Source: Kribbella flavida DSM 17836
GTDB lineage: Bacteria > Actinomycetota > Actinomycetes > Propionibacteriales > Kribbellaceae
NCBI RefSeq assembly: GCF_000024345.1
Contig: NC_013729.1
Location: 806,001-870,000, forward strand
Length of the DNA stretch: 64,000 nucleotides
Direction: 5' to 3'
Of this stretch, positions 1-8,789 are shown one piece after another; position 1 is the stretch's first letter, and every line of letters starts with the position of its first letter. The notes under the pieces were generated by a model. The model did no database searches and was not told where the DNA came from. It was given only the letters and a program-made list of their open reading frames with translations. The position numbers were made by a program, and so were the translations under genes.

Positions 1-203
1 ATCCGGTCCCGACGATCGTCCCACTGCTCCTGCTGCTCGCCACTGCGGCGATCTTCCTGGCTCTGCGCTACAGCGCCCGGCCTGCCAGTCCGTACCTCGG
101 CCGGTGCGCGGAGATCATCGAGGTGCTGGTTGTCCTCGCGCTGATACCGGTGGCCGCCGCGGTCCTTGGTCTGTACGGCGTGGTCCGGGGCTGGGGCGGC
201 TGA
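1..203 (+). CDS. eccD: Type VII secretion membrane protein EccD, C-terminal end (5' truncated by window)
   Basis: The open frame from base 3 runs to the TGA at 201-203 and gives about 66 residues. Two hydrophobic segments (rich in L, A, I and V) are separated by a short basic/aromatic loop, and the chain ends in an R-G-W-G-G tail. EccD is the polytopic inner-membrane core of ESX secretion, and its last two membrane helices look like this. The identification leans on context: eccB starts one base after the stop, the standard order in actinobacterial ESX loci. The rest of the gene lies upstream of the window, so the family match could not be checked along its length. Confidence 0.8.
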   Translation, partial: PVPTIVPLLLLLATAAIFLALRYSARPASPYLGRCAEIIEVLVVLALIPVAAAVLGLYGVVRGWGG

Positions 204-204
204 G

Positions 205-1629
205 ATGGCAACCCGGAAGGACCAGCTGCAGTCGCACCAGTTCTCTGTCCAGCGGATGATCTCCGCGCTGGTGACCCGTGAGGCCGACCCCGAGCAGCCG
301 CCGTTCAAGCGCCCGATGGCGTCCGCGTTCGGCAGCGTCGCCGTCGTCGTCCTGGCCCTGGTGATCGCCGGTGTGTACGGCGTGATCGTGCCCGGTGGCA
401 GCAAGGCATGGCGATCCGGGGACGTGGTGGTCGTCGAGAAGGAGACCGGCACCCGCTACGTGTACGTCGACGGGCATCTCCACCCGGTGGCCAACTATGT
501 CTCGGCTTTGCTTGCGTTGGGCAAGAAAGGGCCGACGCGCCAGGTGTCGCAGCGATCGCTGACCGGCGTGCCGCGGGGACCGCGGATCGGCATCGAGGAC
601 GCGCCCGACGCGCTGCCGCCGCGGAACCGGCTGCTGCCCGGAGGCTGGACGCTGTGCTCGGAACCGGTACTGGATCCAAGCGGCGCCCAGGCCGGCGAAT
701 CGGTGCTGCTGGTCGGTCACGGTCCGGCTGCCGAGACGCCCCTGGACGACCGGGCCATGCTGGTCGAGGTGATGGAGACCGGGGACCAGTACCTGATCAG
801 CAAGGGCTACCGCCACCGGATCCAGAAGTCCGACACCACCACGGTCGGACTCGCACTCGGATCCGAGCCCTGGGCCCGCGTGGGCGCGGCGTTCGTCGCC
901 GCGCTGCCGGACGGCCGGCCGATCGCGCCGATCCGGCCCACTCATCTCGGCCGGGCGTCAAGGGCGGTGCCGGACCGCCCGGGGACGTTGGTGGGGCAGT
1001 TGTTCGTCGTGCGTACCTCCGGCGGCGGAACACAGCACTACCTGGCCCTGAAGGACCGGCTGCAGCCCATCTCACAGCTGCAGTTCGACATTCAGCGCGC
1101 GTACCGGCCGCTCGCCGTGGCGTACGGCGGCAAGGCGCCGACCGCCATCGAGCTCGGCCTGCTGTCGGTCGGCCAGGCGGTCCTGCCCTCCACCGTCACC
1201 GGCGAAGGTGAAGCGCCGCGCACGCGGCCGGAGTTCGTCGCGCCTCGGGACGGCCTCGGGATCGTGTGTGCGACCTTTCCACCCGGCCGGCGGCTGCCGG
1301 TGGTGTCCGTCGACGCCACCCTGCCGGCTCGTGACCCCGCGACGCTGACGACCCGGCGTAGCGCACTCGGAACCGCGCTGGCCGACCGGATCCTGGTTCC
1401 GCCCGGGACGGCGGTGGTGGTCGAGGCGATGTTGTCGGACCAGGCACCCGCCGGCACGGTCTCGGTGGTCACCGACCTGGGTCGCGCCTACCCGCTGTCC
1501 GATCCGAAGGTGCTCGACACGTTGGGCTACAACGGTGTCCAGCCCGTACGCATCCCGTCGGCACTGGTCGCCCGCATTCCTCAGGGCCCGGGCCTCGACC
1601 CGGTAGCAGCAAGCCGCCCGACCGTCTGA
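205..1629 (+). CDS. eccB: Type VII secretion protein EccB
   Basis: EccB is a core ESX component: a bitopic membrane protein with a large extracytoplasmic domain that joins EccC, EccD and the secreted substrates. The 474-residue product starts with the family hallmark M-A-T-R-K-D-Q-L-Q-S-H-Q-F, followed by 'SVQRMISALV'. A single membrane helix lies at about residues 41-62, and a long exported domain follows. The ATG at 205 is chosen because the family motif begins there; an upstream in-frame TTG would add 13 unrelated residues. The start sits one base after the eccD stop, so the two are translationally coupled. Length and motif fit the family closely. Confidence 0.95.
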   Translation: MATRKDQLQSHQFSVQRMISALVTREADPEQPPFKRPMASAFGSVAVVVLALVIAGVYGVIVPGGSKAWRSGDVVVVEKETGTRYVYVDGHLHPVANYVSALLALGKKGPTRQVSQRSLTGVPRGPRIGIEDAPDALPPRNRLLPGGWTLCSEPVLDPSGAQAGESVLLVGHGPAAETPLDDRAMLVEVMETGDQYLISKGYRHRIQKSDTTTVGLALGSEPWARVGAAFVAALPDGRPIAPIRPTHLGRASRAVPDRPGTLVGQLFVVRTSGGGTQHYLALKDRLQPISQLQFDIQRAYRPLAVAYGGKAPTAIELGLLSVGQAVLPSTVTGEGEAPRTRPEFVAPRDGLGIVCATFPPGRRLPVVSVDATLPARDPATLTTRRSALGTALADRILVPPGTAVVVEAMLSDQAPAGTVSVVTDLGRAYPLSDPKVLDTLGYNGVQPVRIPSALVARIPQGPGLDPVAASRPTV

Positions 1630-1705
1630 CTGCTCCCGCCCCGGCCCAAGAAGGCCAGCTCCTACCGTCACGCCGACCGGTCTTAGTGGCAAGCCCGGAC
1701 GTGAG

Positions 1706-1741
1706 AGGGCCCGGCTCGGAAGTTCGTCCGAGCCGGGCCCT
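1706..1741. terminator. Bidirectional hairpin terminator between eccB and the PPE-like gene
   Basis: A perfect 15-bp inverted repeat (arms 1706-1720 and 1727-1741, left arm AGGGCCCGGCTCGGA) encloses a 6-base loop. It lies between the convergent eccB stop (1629) and the stop of the minus-strand gene (1782). There is no strong T-run, which is usual for GC-rich actinobacteria. Confidence 0.75.
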
Positions 1742-1781
1742 GTGATGTGTCACCGGCCAGGCGGATCGGCCGGCGGCGGCG

Positions 1782-3512
1782 TCAGGTGACCAGGCGGCGA
1801 GCTCGCTTCGGTGCGGCCGCCTCCGGCTCCTCGACCTGCCACAGCTCTTCGTCGAGCAGCTGCAGCGTCTCGGCCTGCGGATCGCGTTCCGGCCGCCGGC
1901 GCGTCGGTGCCGTGAACGCCTGCTCCGACGAGCGGCCACGCAGTCCGGCCGGGATGCCGGGCGTCTCGCCCGCCTGACGGTTACGCCCGCGGGCAAGCGG
2001 CCGCACCGCCCCGGTTGCCGCCTTGCCACCGCGACCTCCGCCGGGGGCCGCGGCCGCCGCCCCCGGCGGCATCATCGGCGGGGCGCCGCCGGCGGTGACC
2101 GGTGCTGCCGGTGCCCCCGTTCCGATGCCGGTCGGCGCTGCGGGCGCGCGGCCCGTTGCCTGCTGCTGAGGCGCGGTCAGCGGCTCGCTTGCCCGCGGGA
2201 TGGGCCGATCGCCGACGGAGGGGTCTCCACCGGGCCTGCCGCCGGTCAGATCGCTGCCCTTCAGCCCGCCGCCACTCAGCCCGCCGCCACTCAGCCCGCC
2301 GCCACTCAGCCCGCCACCACCCAGGCCGCCGCCACTCAGCCCGCGGCCCGCGAGTCCGCCGCCACTGAGACCAGTTGCTCCCGGCACCTTCAGCTGGTCG
2401 CCCGCGCCGATTCCCTTCGCCGCGCTCGAACCGGTCCCGGTGCCGACCGGCGGCAGCGGAATCCCACCCACCGGCAGCCCGCCCGGCGGGAACCCCCCGG
2501 GCAACGAACCGGGCAGGGAGCCCGGTGGCAAGGAACCCGGCGGCAACGAGGTCGGTGGCTTCGGTAGTGTGCCGGTCCCGGCGAGGCCGGTTCCGCCCGG
2601 TCCTGTTGGCGCTCCTCCGGCGGATCCAGGGCCACCCGCACCCCCGGCCGGACCGCCCTCGGCTGCTGCCGGGTCACCTGCGCCGCCCGTCGGCCCGCCA
2701 GCAGCTTCGGTCGGTCCGCCGGCAGCTTCGGCCGGCCCTCCGCCGTCCACCGCACTCGGCCCGCCCGCCGGCCCGCCGGCCAGGTCGGTCGGACCGCTGG
2801 ACGACATTGCCGGCCCGCCGGTCGAACGAGGCATGGATGTCGAAGGGGAGCTCTCGCCAGCGGGTCCGGCCCACTTCAGCCCTTGCGCGGCGGCCACCAG
2901 TTGCGGCCCGGACACCTGGTACGTCGTGGCCACGATGTTCAGGTTCTTGCCGACGCCGACCACGGTCTCCCGCCACTGGTTGACGAACTTCACCTCGTCG
3001 GCCCGCCTGGCGTCGGCTTGCTCGGAGGCGGCCTTTGCAGTCATCATCGTCGGCATCGAATCCCAGTGCTGGTTGAACTGTTCGACGGCGGCATCGAGAG
3101 CGGTCTTGACGGCGGTGCTCCGGCCCGCCACATCGCGCAACAGATCGGCGAGCAGGACGAGCGTTTGCGGTATGCCGCTGCCGGAGTTGCGGGCGTTGGC
3201 CTCTCCGCCGATGCTGCTGTGCGAGTCGACGAGCGACTGCGTGGTGGCAGCGGTCGCCGTCCGGAAGGTCTCGGACTCCACCCGACTTCTCCAGATGCTC
3301 AGCACGTTGCCGGCCACGGTGGGGAAGGAGGCAATCACACCGTCGATCGCATCCCGCGACTTCTGCCACATCTCCGCCGACGTGCGCAGTGGGGACTCGA
3401 GTGCACGTTCCGCTTGTGCCGTGGCGTCGATGTCGTTCATCGCTGTCTGAAGGTCGACGATCAGCACTGCAGCCGTAGCCGCGGCGTCGTAGGGGTACTG
3501 TCTCGGCGCCAT
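1782..3512 (-). CDS. PPE/WXG100-superfamily protein with Gly/Pro-rich tail (putative T7SS substrate)
   Basis: The N-terminal ~210 residues are predicted helical, with a conserved-looking core (DLQTAMNDID, W-R-S-R, QHWDSMP, FVNQWRETVV), like PPE or WXG100-type helical bundles of ESX substrates. The remaining ~365 residues are low complexity: G-G-P repeats, proline-rich stretches, about seven tandem G-G-G-L-S pentapeptides, and a basic C-terminal segment. ATG 3512 is preferred; it overlaps the upstream stop by one base (TGATG), with GAGGTGG just upstream. An adjacent GTG at 3515 is the alternative. It is co-transcribed with the small gene upstream, like a PE-PPE pair. No catalytic domain was recognised. 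Secretion through the neighbouring ESX system is inferred from position and fold. Confidence 0.75.
   Translation of the reverse strand: MAPRQYPYDAAATAAVLIVDLQTAMNDIDATAQAERALESPLRTSAEMWQKSRDAIDGVIASFPTVAGNVLSIWRSRVESETFRTATAATTQSLVDSHSSIGGEANARNSGSGIPQTLVLLADLLRDVAGRSTAVKTALDAAVEQFNQHWDSMPTMMTAKAASEQADARRADEVKFVNQWRETVVGVGKNLNIVATTYQVSGPQLVAAAQGLKWAGPAGESSPSTSMPRSTGGPAMSSSGPTDLAGGPAGGPSAVDGGGPAEAAGGPTEAAGGPTGGAGDPAAAEGGPAGGAGGPGSAGGAPTGPGGTGLAGTGTLPKPPTSLPPGSLPPGSLPGSLPGGFPPGGLPVGGIPLPPVGTGTGSSAAKGIGAGDQLKVPGATGLSGGGLAGRGLSGGGLGGGGLSGGGLSGGGLSGGGLKGSDLTGGRPGGDPSVGDRPIPRASEPLTAPQQQATGRAPAAPTGIGTGAPAAPVTAGGAPPMMPPGAAAAAPGGGRGGKAATGAVRPLARGRNRQAGETPGIPAGLRGRSSEQAFTAPTRRRPERDPQAETLQLLDEELWQVEEPEAAAPKRARRLVT
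2261..2365 (-). repeat. Seven tandem 15-bp units encoding GGGLS-type pentapeptides
   Basis: Units begin at 2261, 2276, 2291, 2306, 2321, 2336 and 2351. The first three are identical (TCAGCCCGCCGCCAC on the + strand) and the later ones carry a few substitutions. They lie inside the PPE-like gene and add or remove five residues per unit, so copy number could vary between strains. Confidence 0.85.
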
Positions 3513-3925
3513 CACTGACCACCTCGCTCAGCGCCCTCGGACGACTGAGCCGTCAGGGCACGTCGCCAGTCGAACGCGGGGTCCAGCGGCACCGGTCCTT
3601 CCTGGGGACGCAGCAGCGTCTGCATCTGCCGAGTGGTCAGCTGAGTCAGCTTGTCGTGCTCCTGTCCCAACGCTTCGACCGCCGTCCCGTAGCCGCCCAG
3701 ACCGTTCTTGACCTTGGTCATGTACTGGGCCAGCAGGTCCCTGGCCTGACGCTCCTGCCGCATGAACTCCTCTCCTTCCTGCATCATTCCCCCTGCGGCG
3801 GGTGAGGCGGAATTGTTGCCGGCTGCCGTCATCGCGGTGCTGAAGACGCTCGTGATGTTCTCCAGGTCCCGGCCGGCAAAGTCGAAGCCGTCGAGCTGTT
3901 CGACATGGATGTCTCCTGCGGTCAT
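3512..3925 (-). CDS. Small helical T7SS-associated protein (PE/EspC-like position)
   Basis: A 137-residue protein with a strong ribosome binding site (AAGGAG, 5 bases before ATG 3925). The middle is predicted helical (EEFMRQERQARDLLAQYMTKVKNGLGGYGTAVEALGQEHDKL), and the tail is polar. Size and two-helix pattern resemble PE/EspC/WXG100-type partners, although no W-x-G is visible. It lies immediately downstream of eccC on the same strand, and its stop overlaps the start of the PPE-like gene. This suggests the two products act as a secreted or chaperone pair. The family assignment is inference from layout; only the reading frame and coupling are seen directly. Confidence 0.7.
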   Translation of the reverse strand: MTAGDIHVEQLDGFDFAGRDLENITSVFSTAMTAAGNNSASPAAGGMMQEGEEFMRQERQARDLLAQYMTKVKNGLGGYGTAVEALGQEHDKLTQLTTRQMQTLLRPQEGPVPLDPAFDWRRALTAQSSEGAERGGQ

Positions 3926-3967
3926 CGGTTCTCCTTCTCAGGGGCGGGTGGTGGCCCCGCCGTGGTG

Positions 3968-6900
3968 TCAGCCGGCCGATTGTTCGTCCGACGGTGGATG
4001 GGTGAGTTGGACGAGCTGGGTGGTGCCCTGCCGGTTCAGCAGGTAGCCACGGCCTGGGGGCATCGGCTGTGCCCGCAGGCCGCCCAGCAGCGGTCCTTCG
4101 TCCCGGCTGCCGGACAGCATCAGTCCTGGCGAGCCGACGTCGCGGATCCGAGCCAGGACCGGCTCGAACAATCCCCGCATGGCGCCCCCGGTTCGCCGAG
4201 CGGTGAAGATCCGCAGCCCGATGTCGGCGGCCTGCGGGATGAACGGGAGCAGCGGCAGCAGCGGGTGGTTGTCCGATGAGGCGACCAGGTCGTGGTCGTC
4301 GATCAGCACGAACAGGTCGGGCCCCTGCCACCACGACCGGTCCCGGAGCTGCCTCGGGGTGACGTCGGGTCCGGGAAGGCGTCGCTCGAGCACGTTCACC
4401 AGCTTCGTCACCAGATCGGCGGTGACCTGGTGATTGCTGCCGTAACCGATCAAGTGGTCACCCTCGACGCTGCCGAGCAGGCTCCGGCGATGGTCGATGA
4501 CGACCATGAGCGCCTGGTCCGGTGTGTAGGTCTCCCGGATGCGGCTCGCCAGTGTGCGCAAGAATCCGCTCTTTCCCGAGCCGGTGTCGCCGAGCAGGAT
4601 GAACGTGGGGTTGGCCGTCGGGTCGAGCAGCACCGGCTCGAGGCTGCGTTCGGCCACTCCTACGGCGAGTCCCGTCTCCGGTGAGCTTGCGCCGTTCACG
4701 GCTTCGTACGGGACGTCGGTGGGCAGCAGTTTGACTTCCGGAGCCGCTTCCTGCGGCCAGGCGGCGCGCACACTCTGGACGAGCTCACCGAGTCCGACCG
4801 AGAGCCGCTCTTCGCCGGCCGGCTCGCGTAACCTCGGCGCCGCCACCAGGAAGTGGTGCTTCGTGCTGGTGATGCCCCGTCCGGGCGAGTGCTCGGGCAC
4901 CAGGATCGCCGTCCGGCGGTCGACCATCGAGTCGGTCGGGTCGCCGAGTCGCAGCTCGAGCTTCGTCCCGCACAGGTCACGCACGTTGGTTCGAAGGTCG
5001 AACCATCGGGCAACGCTGAGCAGGAGGTGCACGCCGTACGCCAGTCCGCGCGTGGCGATGTCGGCCAGCAGCGGTTCGAGGTCCTCGAAGTCGTTGCGAA
5101 TAGTGGCCCAGCCGTCCACCACGACGAACACGTCGCCGTACGGCGCGTCCGCGTGCTCGCCGCGGCGACGTTGCTCGCGATAGGTCTCCATGCCGTCGAT
5201 CCCGGCTTGGGCGAAGAACCTCTCCCGCTCAGCGATGATGCCGAGCGCCTCGATCACGGTCCGGCGGACCGCGTTGACGTCCTGCCGGCCGGCGACGCCG
5301 CCGACGTGCGGCAGGTCGCGGACGGCGCCCAGCAGGCCGCCGCCGAAGTCCAGGCAGTAGAACTGGACCTCGCGCGGGGTGTGGGTCAGCGCCAGCCCGG
5401 CGATCACGGTGACGAGGGTCGTGCTCTTGCCGCTCTGCGGTGCGCCCGCCACCGCTACGTGTCCGGCGCCGCCGGCCAGGTCGAGCAGCAACGGGTCACG
5501 GCGCTGCTCGAGCGGCCGGTCGACGACACCGGCGATGGTCGCCAGCCGGCCGCGCCGCAGCGACGTCGCCCCGGTCACTCCGTCGGGGCCGGGCAGCAAC
5601 GGTCCCAGGGCCGGTGCCGTCTCCAGGGGAGGCAACCAGATCTGGTGGGCCGGCGTGCCCTTTCCCTCGAAGCGGTCGACCAGGATGTCCAGCAGACTGT
5701 CCCCGACCGACTCGTCGAAGGCGCCGTCCGGGTCGGGCGTCGGGTCGTCGGCCTGGTCGTCGATCACCGGCGGGACGTACGCGCTGGAGTAGTCCAGCAG
5801 CGCCACGGAGTTGTCCGGCGTCACGGTGAAGCCGCCCGTTGGTCGCCGGTGCACACCGGACACGTAGGCCGCGCGGAACCGGTCCATCTGCTCGGTGCCG
5901 ACGCGCAGGAAACCGTGACCGGGTGCCCGCGGCAGGTGAAAGGCGTCGTTCACGCCGAGCACGGCGCGACTGTCGATGTCGGAGAAGGTTCGCAGGCCGA
6001 TCCGGTACGACAGATGAGCTTCTAGACCCCGCAGGCGTCCTTCGTCCAGCCGTTGGCTCGCGAGCAGCAGGTGCACTCCGAGCGAGCGCCCGACCCGGCC
6101 GATCTGGACGAACATGTCGATGAAGTCCGGCCGAGCGGTGAGCAGCTCGCTGAACTCGTCACAGATCACGAACAAGGTCGGCACCTCGGCCAACGGGGCG
6201 CCCGCCGCCCGCGCCTTCTCGTAGTCGCGCAACGAGGAGAAGTTGCCGGCGGCACGCAGTAGTTCCTGGCGGCGCAGCAGCTCGCCGTTGATCGCGTCCG
6301 CCATCCGGTCGACCAGGTGCAGCTCCTCGGCCAGGTTGGTGATGACCGCGCTGGTGTGCGGCAGTTTGTCGAGCCGGGCAAAGGTGGCGCCACCCTTGAA
6401 GTCGACCAGGGCGAAGTTGAGCGATCGCGGTGGATGGGTGATGGCCAGCCCCAGAACGAGCGTCCGCAGGAGCTCACTCTTGCCCGAGCCGGTGGCGCCG
6501 ATCAGCAGCCCGTGCGGTCCCATGCCCTCCTGGGCGGACTCCTTCAGGTCGAGCTCGATCGGCAGTCCGTCGGGGCGCAGCCCGAACCGGACCCGTAGCC
6601 GATCGCGACTCGGCCGTGCCAGCCAGGTGTCGTCGGGGTCGAAGTCGTAAGGGTCGCCCAGGTCGAGCAGTTCGGCGAGCCCGAGGTCGGCGGTGAGCGG
6701 CTGCTCGCCTTGCGAGCCCGCCGTCAGGCGCAGCGGTGCCAGCTGGCGAGCCAACCCTTCCGCTGTCCCCAGGTCGAGCGTGTCCGCGACCCCCAGCGAC
6801 TGTTCTCCTTCCATCGTCTCGGCCATGAGTTTGCCTTCAGCATCGACTTCGAGACTGATCGCGGACGGGTCGATGGCGCGCGGCGGTGGGAAGGTCAGGT

Positions 6901-7930
6901 CCAGGACGGTGACGCCCTCCAGTCCAGGGCCGGCCAGCAGGTGGTCGGAGCCGTCGGTGTCGCCGCCGTCCAGGACGACGACCAGGTGCGGTCCGCTGAC
7001 CCGGCCGTTACCGTCCGGCTCGAACCGCGGCCGGTTCGCCAGCAGGTCGTCGAGCATCGCCTCCAGCGCGGAGATCGAGCCGGCGATCAGACGCAACGGA
7101 CCCAGCGCGTCGGCCCGCTCCGGGTGGAGGCAGTGCGGCAGCCACTTGGCCCAGTCCCACTCCGCCTGCCGGTCGGCACCGGAGCAGATCGCGATCCGCA
7201 GGTTGTCCGGTGCTTGCAAGGTGGCGAGTTGAGCCACCATCGCCCGCACGAGCGCCACCGACCGTCCGGGGTCTCCGGGCAGGTGAATCCGGGCAAAGCC
7301 GGTGACAGCGATCGCGAGCGGCAGGTCCGGCACCGTGGCGTACGTCGACACGAACCGGCGCAGCGCCAGGGCGGACAGGGGTTCCAGCCGTTCCAGCGGC
7401 TGAGTGTCCGGTGGCACGATCGACACCGCCGGGCCTTGCGGGCCGGTGCCGACCCGCGTCACCCCGAAGTCGGTGTCGTCCGGACGGCGTTCCCACAGCC
7501 GGTAGCTGTTCGCCAGCGCCCACAGCGATCCCGGGTGCGGGTGAACATAGCTCAATGTCTCCCGCTGCCGGCCGATCATTCTGCTGAGCCGCAGCCGTTG
7601 CTGGGCCAGCTGCCGCAGGTAGGTTCGTCTGGCTTGCCCCATCTCCGCCCGGCCGGTCCCGGAACGAGTCATCACGGCGACCGCGATCATGCCCAGCATC
7701 GCCACACCGAAGAGCCCGAAGACGACGTACCGCAGCGTGCTGGCGATGCTGCCGGAGAACATCACCATCATCGCGCCCATCATCGCGACCATCGGCAGCA
7801 CCATCAGCATCTGCGTCCACTGCCGGCCACCGGGCTCGGGCACCTCCGGAGGGGCCTCGAGCAACAGTTCACCGCCTGGCAGATCGGGACCTGGCCGCCG
7901 AGCCGGCCGCCGGACCACCACCGTCGCCAT
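3968..7930 (-). CDS. eccC: Type VII secretion FtsK/SpoIIIE-type ATPase EccC (fused EccCa-EccCb)
   Basis: EccC is the motor of ESX secretion; it recognises substrate signals and powers export. The 1320-residue product has two membrane helices (about residues 41-58 and 68-87), then three FtsK-like ATPase domains. The Walker A motifs are GATGSGKS (~477), GAPQSGKS (~827) and GDTGSGKS (~1113), with Walker B strands FVICDE, VFVVVD and LFVLIDD. All three ATPases sit in one chain, unlike the split form of mycobacterial ESX-1. The ATG at 7930 is chosen over the far upstream ATGs because GGGAGG lies 6 bases before it and the family N-terminus (MATVVVRRPAR) begins there. It is divergent from the small-protein genes at 8082 and 8418. 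Confidence 0.96.
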   Translation of the reverse strand: MATVVVRRPARRPGPDLPGGELLLEAPPEVPEPGGRQWTQMLMVLPMVAMMGAMMVMFSGSIASTLRYVVFGLFGVAMLGMIAVAVMTRSGTGRAEMGQARRTYLRQLAQQRLRLSRMIGRQRETLSYVHPHPGSLWALANSYRLWERRPDDTDFGVTRVGTGPQGPAVSIVPPDTQPLERLEPLSALALRRFVSTYATVPDLPLAIAVTGFARIHLPGDPGRSVALVRAMVAQLATLQAPDNLRIAICSGADRQAEWDWAKWLPHCLHPERADALGPLRLIAGSISALEAMLDDLLANRPRFEPDGNGRVSGPHLVVVLDGGDTDGSDHLLAGPGLEGVTVLDLTFPPPRAIDPSAISLEVDAEGKLMAETMEGEQSLGVADTLDLGTAEGLARQLAPLRLTAGSQGEQPLTADLGLAELLDLGDPYDFDPDDTWLARPSRDRLRVRFGLRPDGLPIELDLKESAQEGMGPHGLLIGATGSGKSELLRTLVLGLAITHPPRSLNFALVDFKGGATFARLDKLPHTSAVITNLAEELHLVDRMADAINGELLRRQELLRAAGNFSSLRDYEKARAAGAPLAEVPTLFVICDEFSELLTARPDFIDMFVQIGRVGRSLGVHLLLASQRLDEGRLRGLEAHLSYRIGLRTFSDIDSRAVLGVNDAFHLPRAPGHGFLRVGTEQMDRFRAAYVSGVHRRPTGGFTVTPDNSVALLDYSSAYVPPVIDDQADDPTPDPDGAFDESVGDSLLDILVDRFEGKGTPAHQIWLPPLETAPALGPLLPGPDGVTGATSLRRGRLATIAGVVDRPLEQRRDPLLLDLAGGAGHVAVAGAPQSGKSTTLVTVIAGLALTHTPREVQFYCLDFGGGLLGAVRDLPHVGGVAGRQDVNAVRRTVIEALGIIAERERFFAQAGIDGMETYREQRRRGEHADAPYGDVFVVVDGWATIRNDFEDLEPLLADIATRGLAYGVHLLLSVARWFDLRTNVRDLCGTKLELRLGDPTDSMVDRRTAILVPEHSPGRGITSTKHHFLVAAPRLREPAGEERLSVGLGELVQSVRAAWPQEAAPEVKLLPTDVPYEAVNGASSPETGLAVGVAERSLEPVLLDPTANPTFILLGDTGSGKSGFLRTLASRIRETYTPDQALMVVIDHRRSLLGSVEGDHLIGYGSNHQVTADLVTKLVNVLERRLPGPDVTPRQLRDRSWWQGPDLFVLIDDHDLVASSDNHPLLPLLPFIPQAADIGLRIFTARRTGGAMRGLFEPVLARIRDVGSPGLMLSGSRDEGPLLGGLRAQPMPPGRGYLLNRQGTTQLVQLTHPPSDEQSAG

Positions 7931-8081
7931 CCTGAACCTCCCACCGAGTTGATCCGCCGCGATCATCACCCGGTACGACGGCCCGCCGGGCCCGATGGCA
8001 GGAACGTGTCGCGGGGCGCCTGGCCGCAGGCTCGCTGTCTACGGTTCCTGGGCAAGCAACACCCCACGGAAGGAGTGAGCG

Positions 8082-8399
8082 ATGTACGGCGACCTCATCA
8101 AGATCTTCACCGACCAGACCGCGCATCAGGCCAACCTGACGCACGCCTACGCGGAGCGCCTGGCGGTCAACATCCGGGACAACGAGAACAACACCGCCGC
8201 GTTCGAGACGGCGGCGCGCGGCCCGTTCGCCCTGGCCAACCGCAGCGGCGTGGACGCCTGGGCGAGCAACGCCACCACGCGCGGCCCGGTCCTGGTGCAC
8301 GAGCAGGGCGACGGCCTGCAGACCATCACCAACCATCACGAGGCGAACGGCGCGTACGCGTTGCAGCAGATGTCGTCCGTGTCGATGCCCACCGCCTGA
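8082..8399 (+). CDS. Small T7SS-locus protein, possible Esx-like substrate (1)
   Basis: A 105-residue protein starting at ATG 8082 after GGAAGGAG. Composition is polar and Asn/His/Ala-rich with no membrane segment or signal peptide. The length fits the WXG100 family and a W lies near mid-chain (DAWASNA), but the exact W-x-G is absent. A Y-x-x-x-Q near the C-terminus replaces the usual Y-x-x-x-D/E export signal. It is the first gene of a two-gene unit next to eccC, where esx pairs normally sit. Role as a secreted heterodimer partner is inferred from position. I do not recognise the family. Confidence 0.7.
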   Translation: MYGDLIKIFTDQTAHQANLTHAYAERLAVNIRDNENNTAAFETAARGPFALANRSGVDAWASNATTRGPVLVHEQGDGLQTITNHHEANGAYALQQMSSVSMPTA

Positions 8400-8417
8400 T
8401 CGAAAGGAGAACCCCCG

Positions 8418-8723
8418 ATGAACAACGAGATCTTCCAGCAGTTCGCGGGCATGGCCGACAGCTCCCAGCGGTACAAGATGCTGGGCCAGGCCAGGGCCAC
8501 CGACGCCGACGACCACGGCCTGACGATGGCCAGGCTGATCGACGGCGGCAGCTACAACGGGCCGGACGCCGACATCGTGTTCATGAACGCGAGGCTCGGC
8601 ATCAACGAGGCTCACCACCAGAGTGAGGACCTCGGAAAGCGTGGCCAAGCCGGCATGAACTGCGTCGACATGGGTCGCGAGACCTCGCAGACCTGCCAGG
8701 TCATCGCCAACGGCTTGATCTGA
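8418..8723 (+). CDS. Small T7SS-locus protein, possible Esx-like substrate (2)
   Basis: A 101-residue protein beginning at ATG 8418 with AAAGGAGA upstream, 18 bases after the preceding gene. The sequence (MNNEIFQQFAGMADSS...) is polar and helical-looking, with no W at all and one cysteine pair (MNCVDM...QTCQV). It ends in a hairpin terminator, so 8082-8723 is a two-gene operon transcribed away from eccC. As with its neighbour, an Esx-like or secreted role is suggested only by size and place. An accessory chaperone is equally possible. Confidence 0.7.
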   Translation: MNNEIFQQFAGMADSSQRYKMLGQARATDADDHGLTMARLIDGGSYNGPDADIVFMNARLGINEAHHQSEDLGKRGQAGMNCVDMGRETSQTCQVIANGLI

Positions 8724-8746
8724 CCCACCGCTCGAACCGCAGAACC

Positions 8747-8779
8747 AGAAGTCCCCGGCCGATCCGGCCGGGGACTTCT
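8747..8779. terminator. Hairpin terminator between the small-protein operon and mycP
   Basis: A perfect 14-bp inverted repeat (8747-8760 and 8766-8779, left arm AGAAGTCCCCGGCC) with a 5-base loop lies between two convergent stops (8723 and 8790) and can serve both strands. Confidence 0.8.
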
Positions 8780-8789
8780 CGGTCTGGCC

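Noticed and set aside
8001..8045. ECF-sigma-like GGAAC promoter before the 8082 gene
   Set aside because: The nearest matching -10 element is about 31 bases away, far outside the usual 16-18 base spacing.
4853..8626. Long plus-strand frames over eccC (4853-6025 and 6710-8626)
   Set aside because: eccC has three Walker motifs and a good start on the minus strand. The 6710 frame also runs through the small genes at 8082 and 8418, which have their own binding sites.
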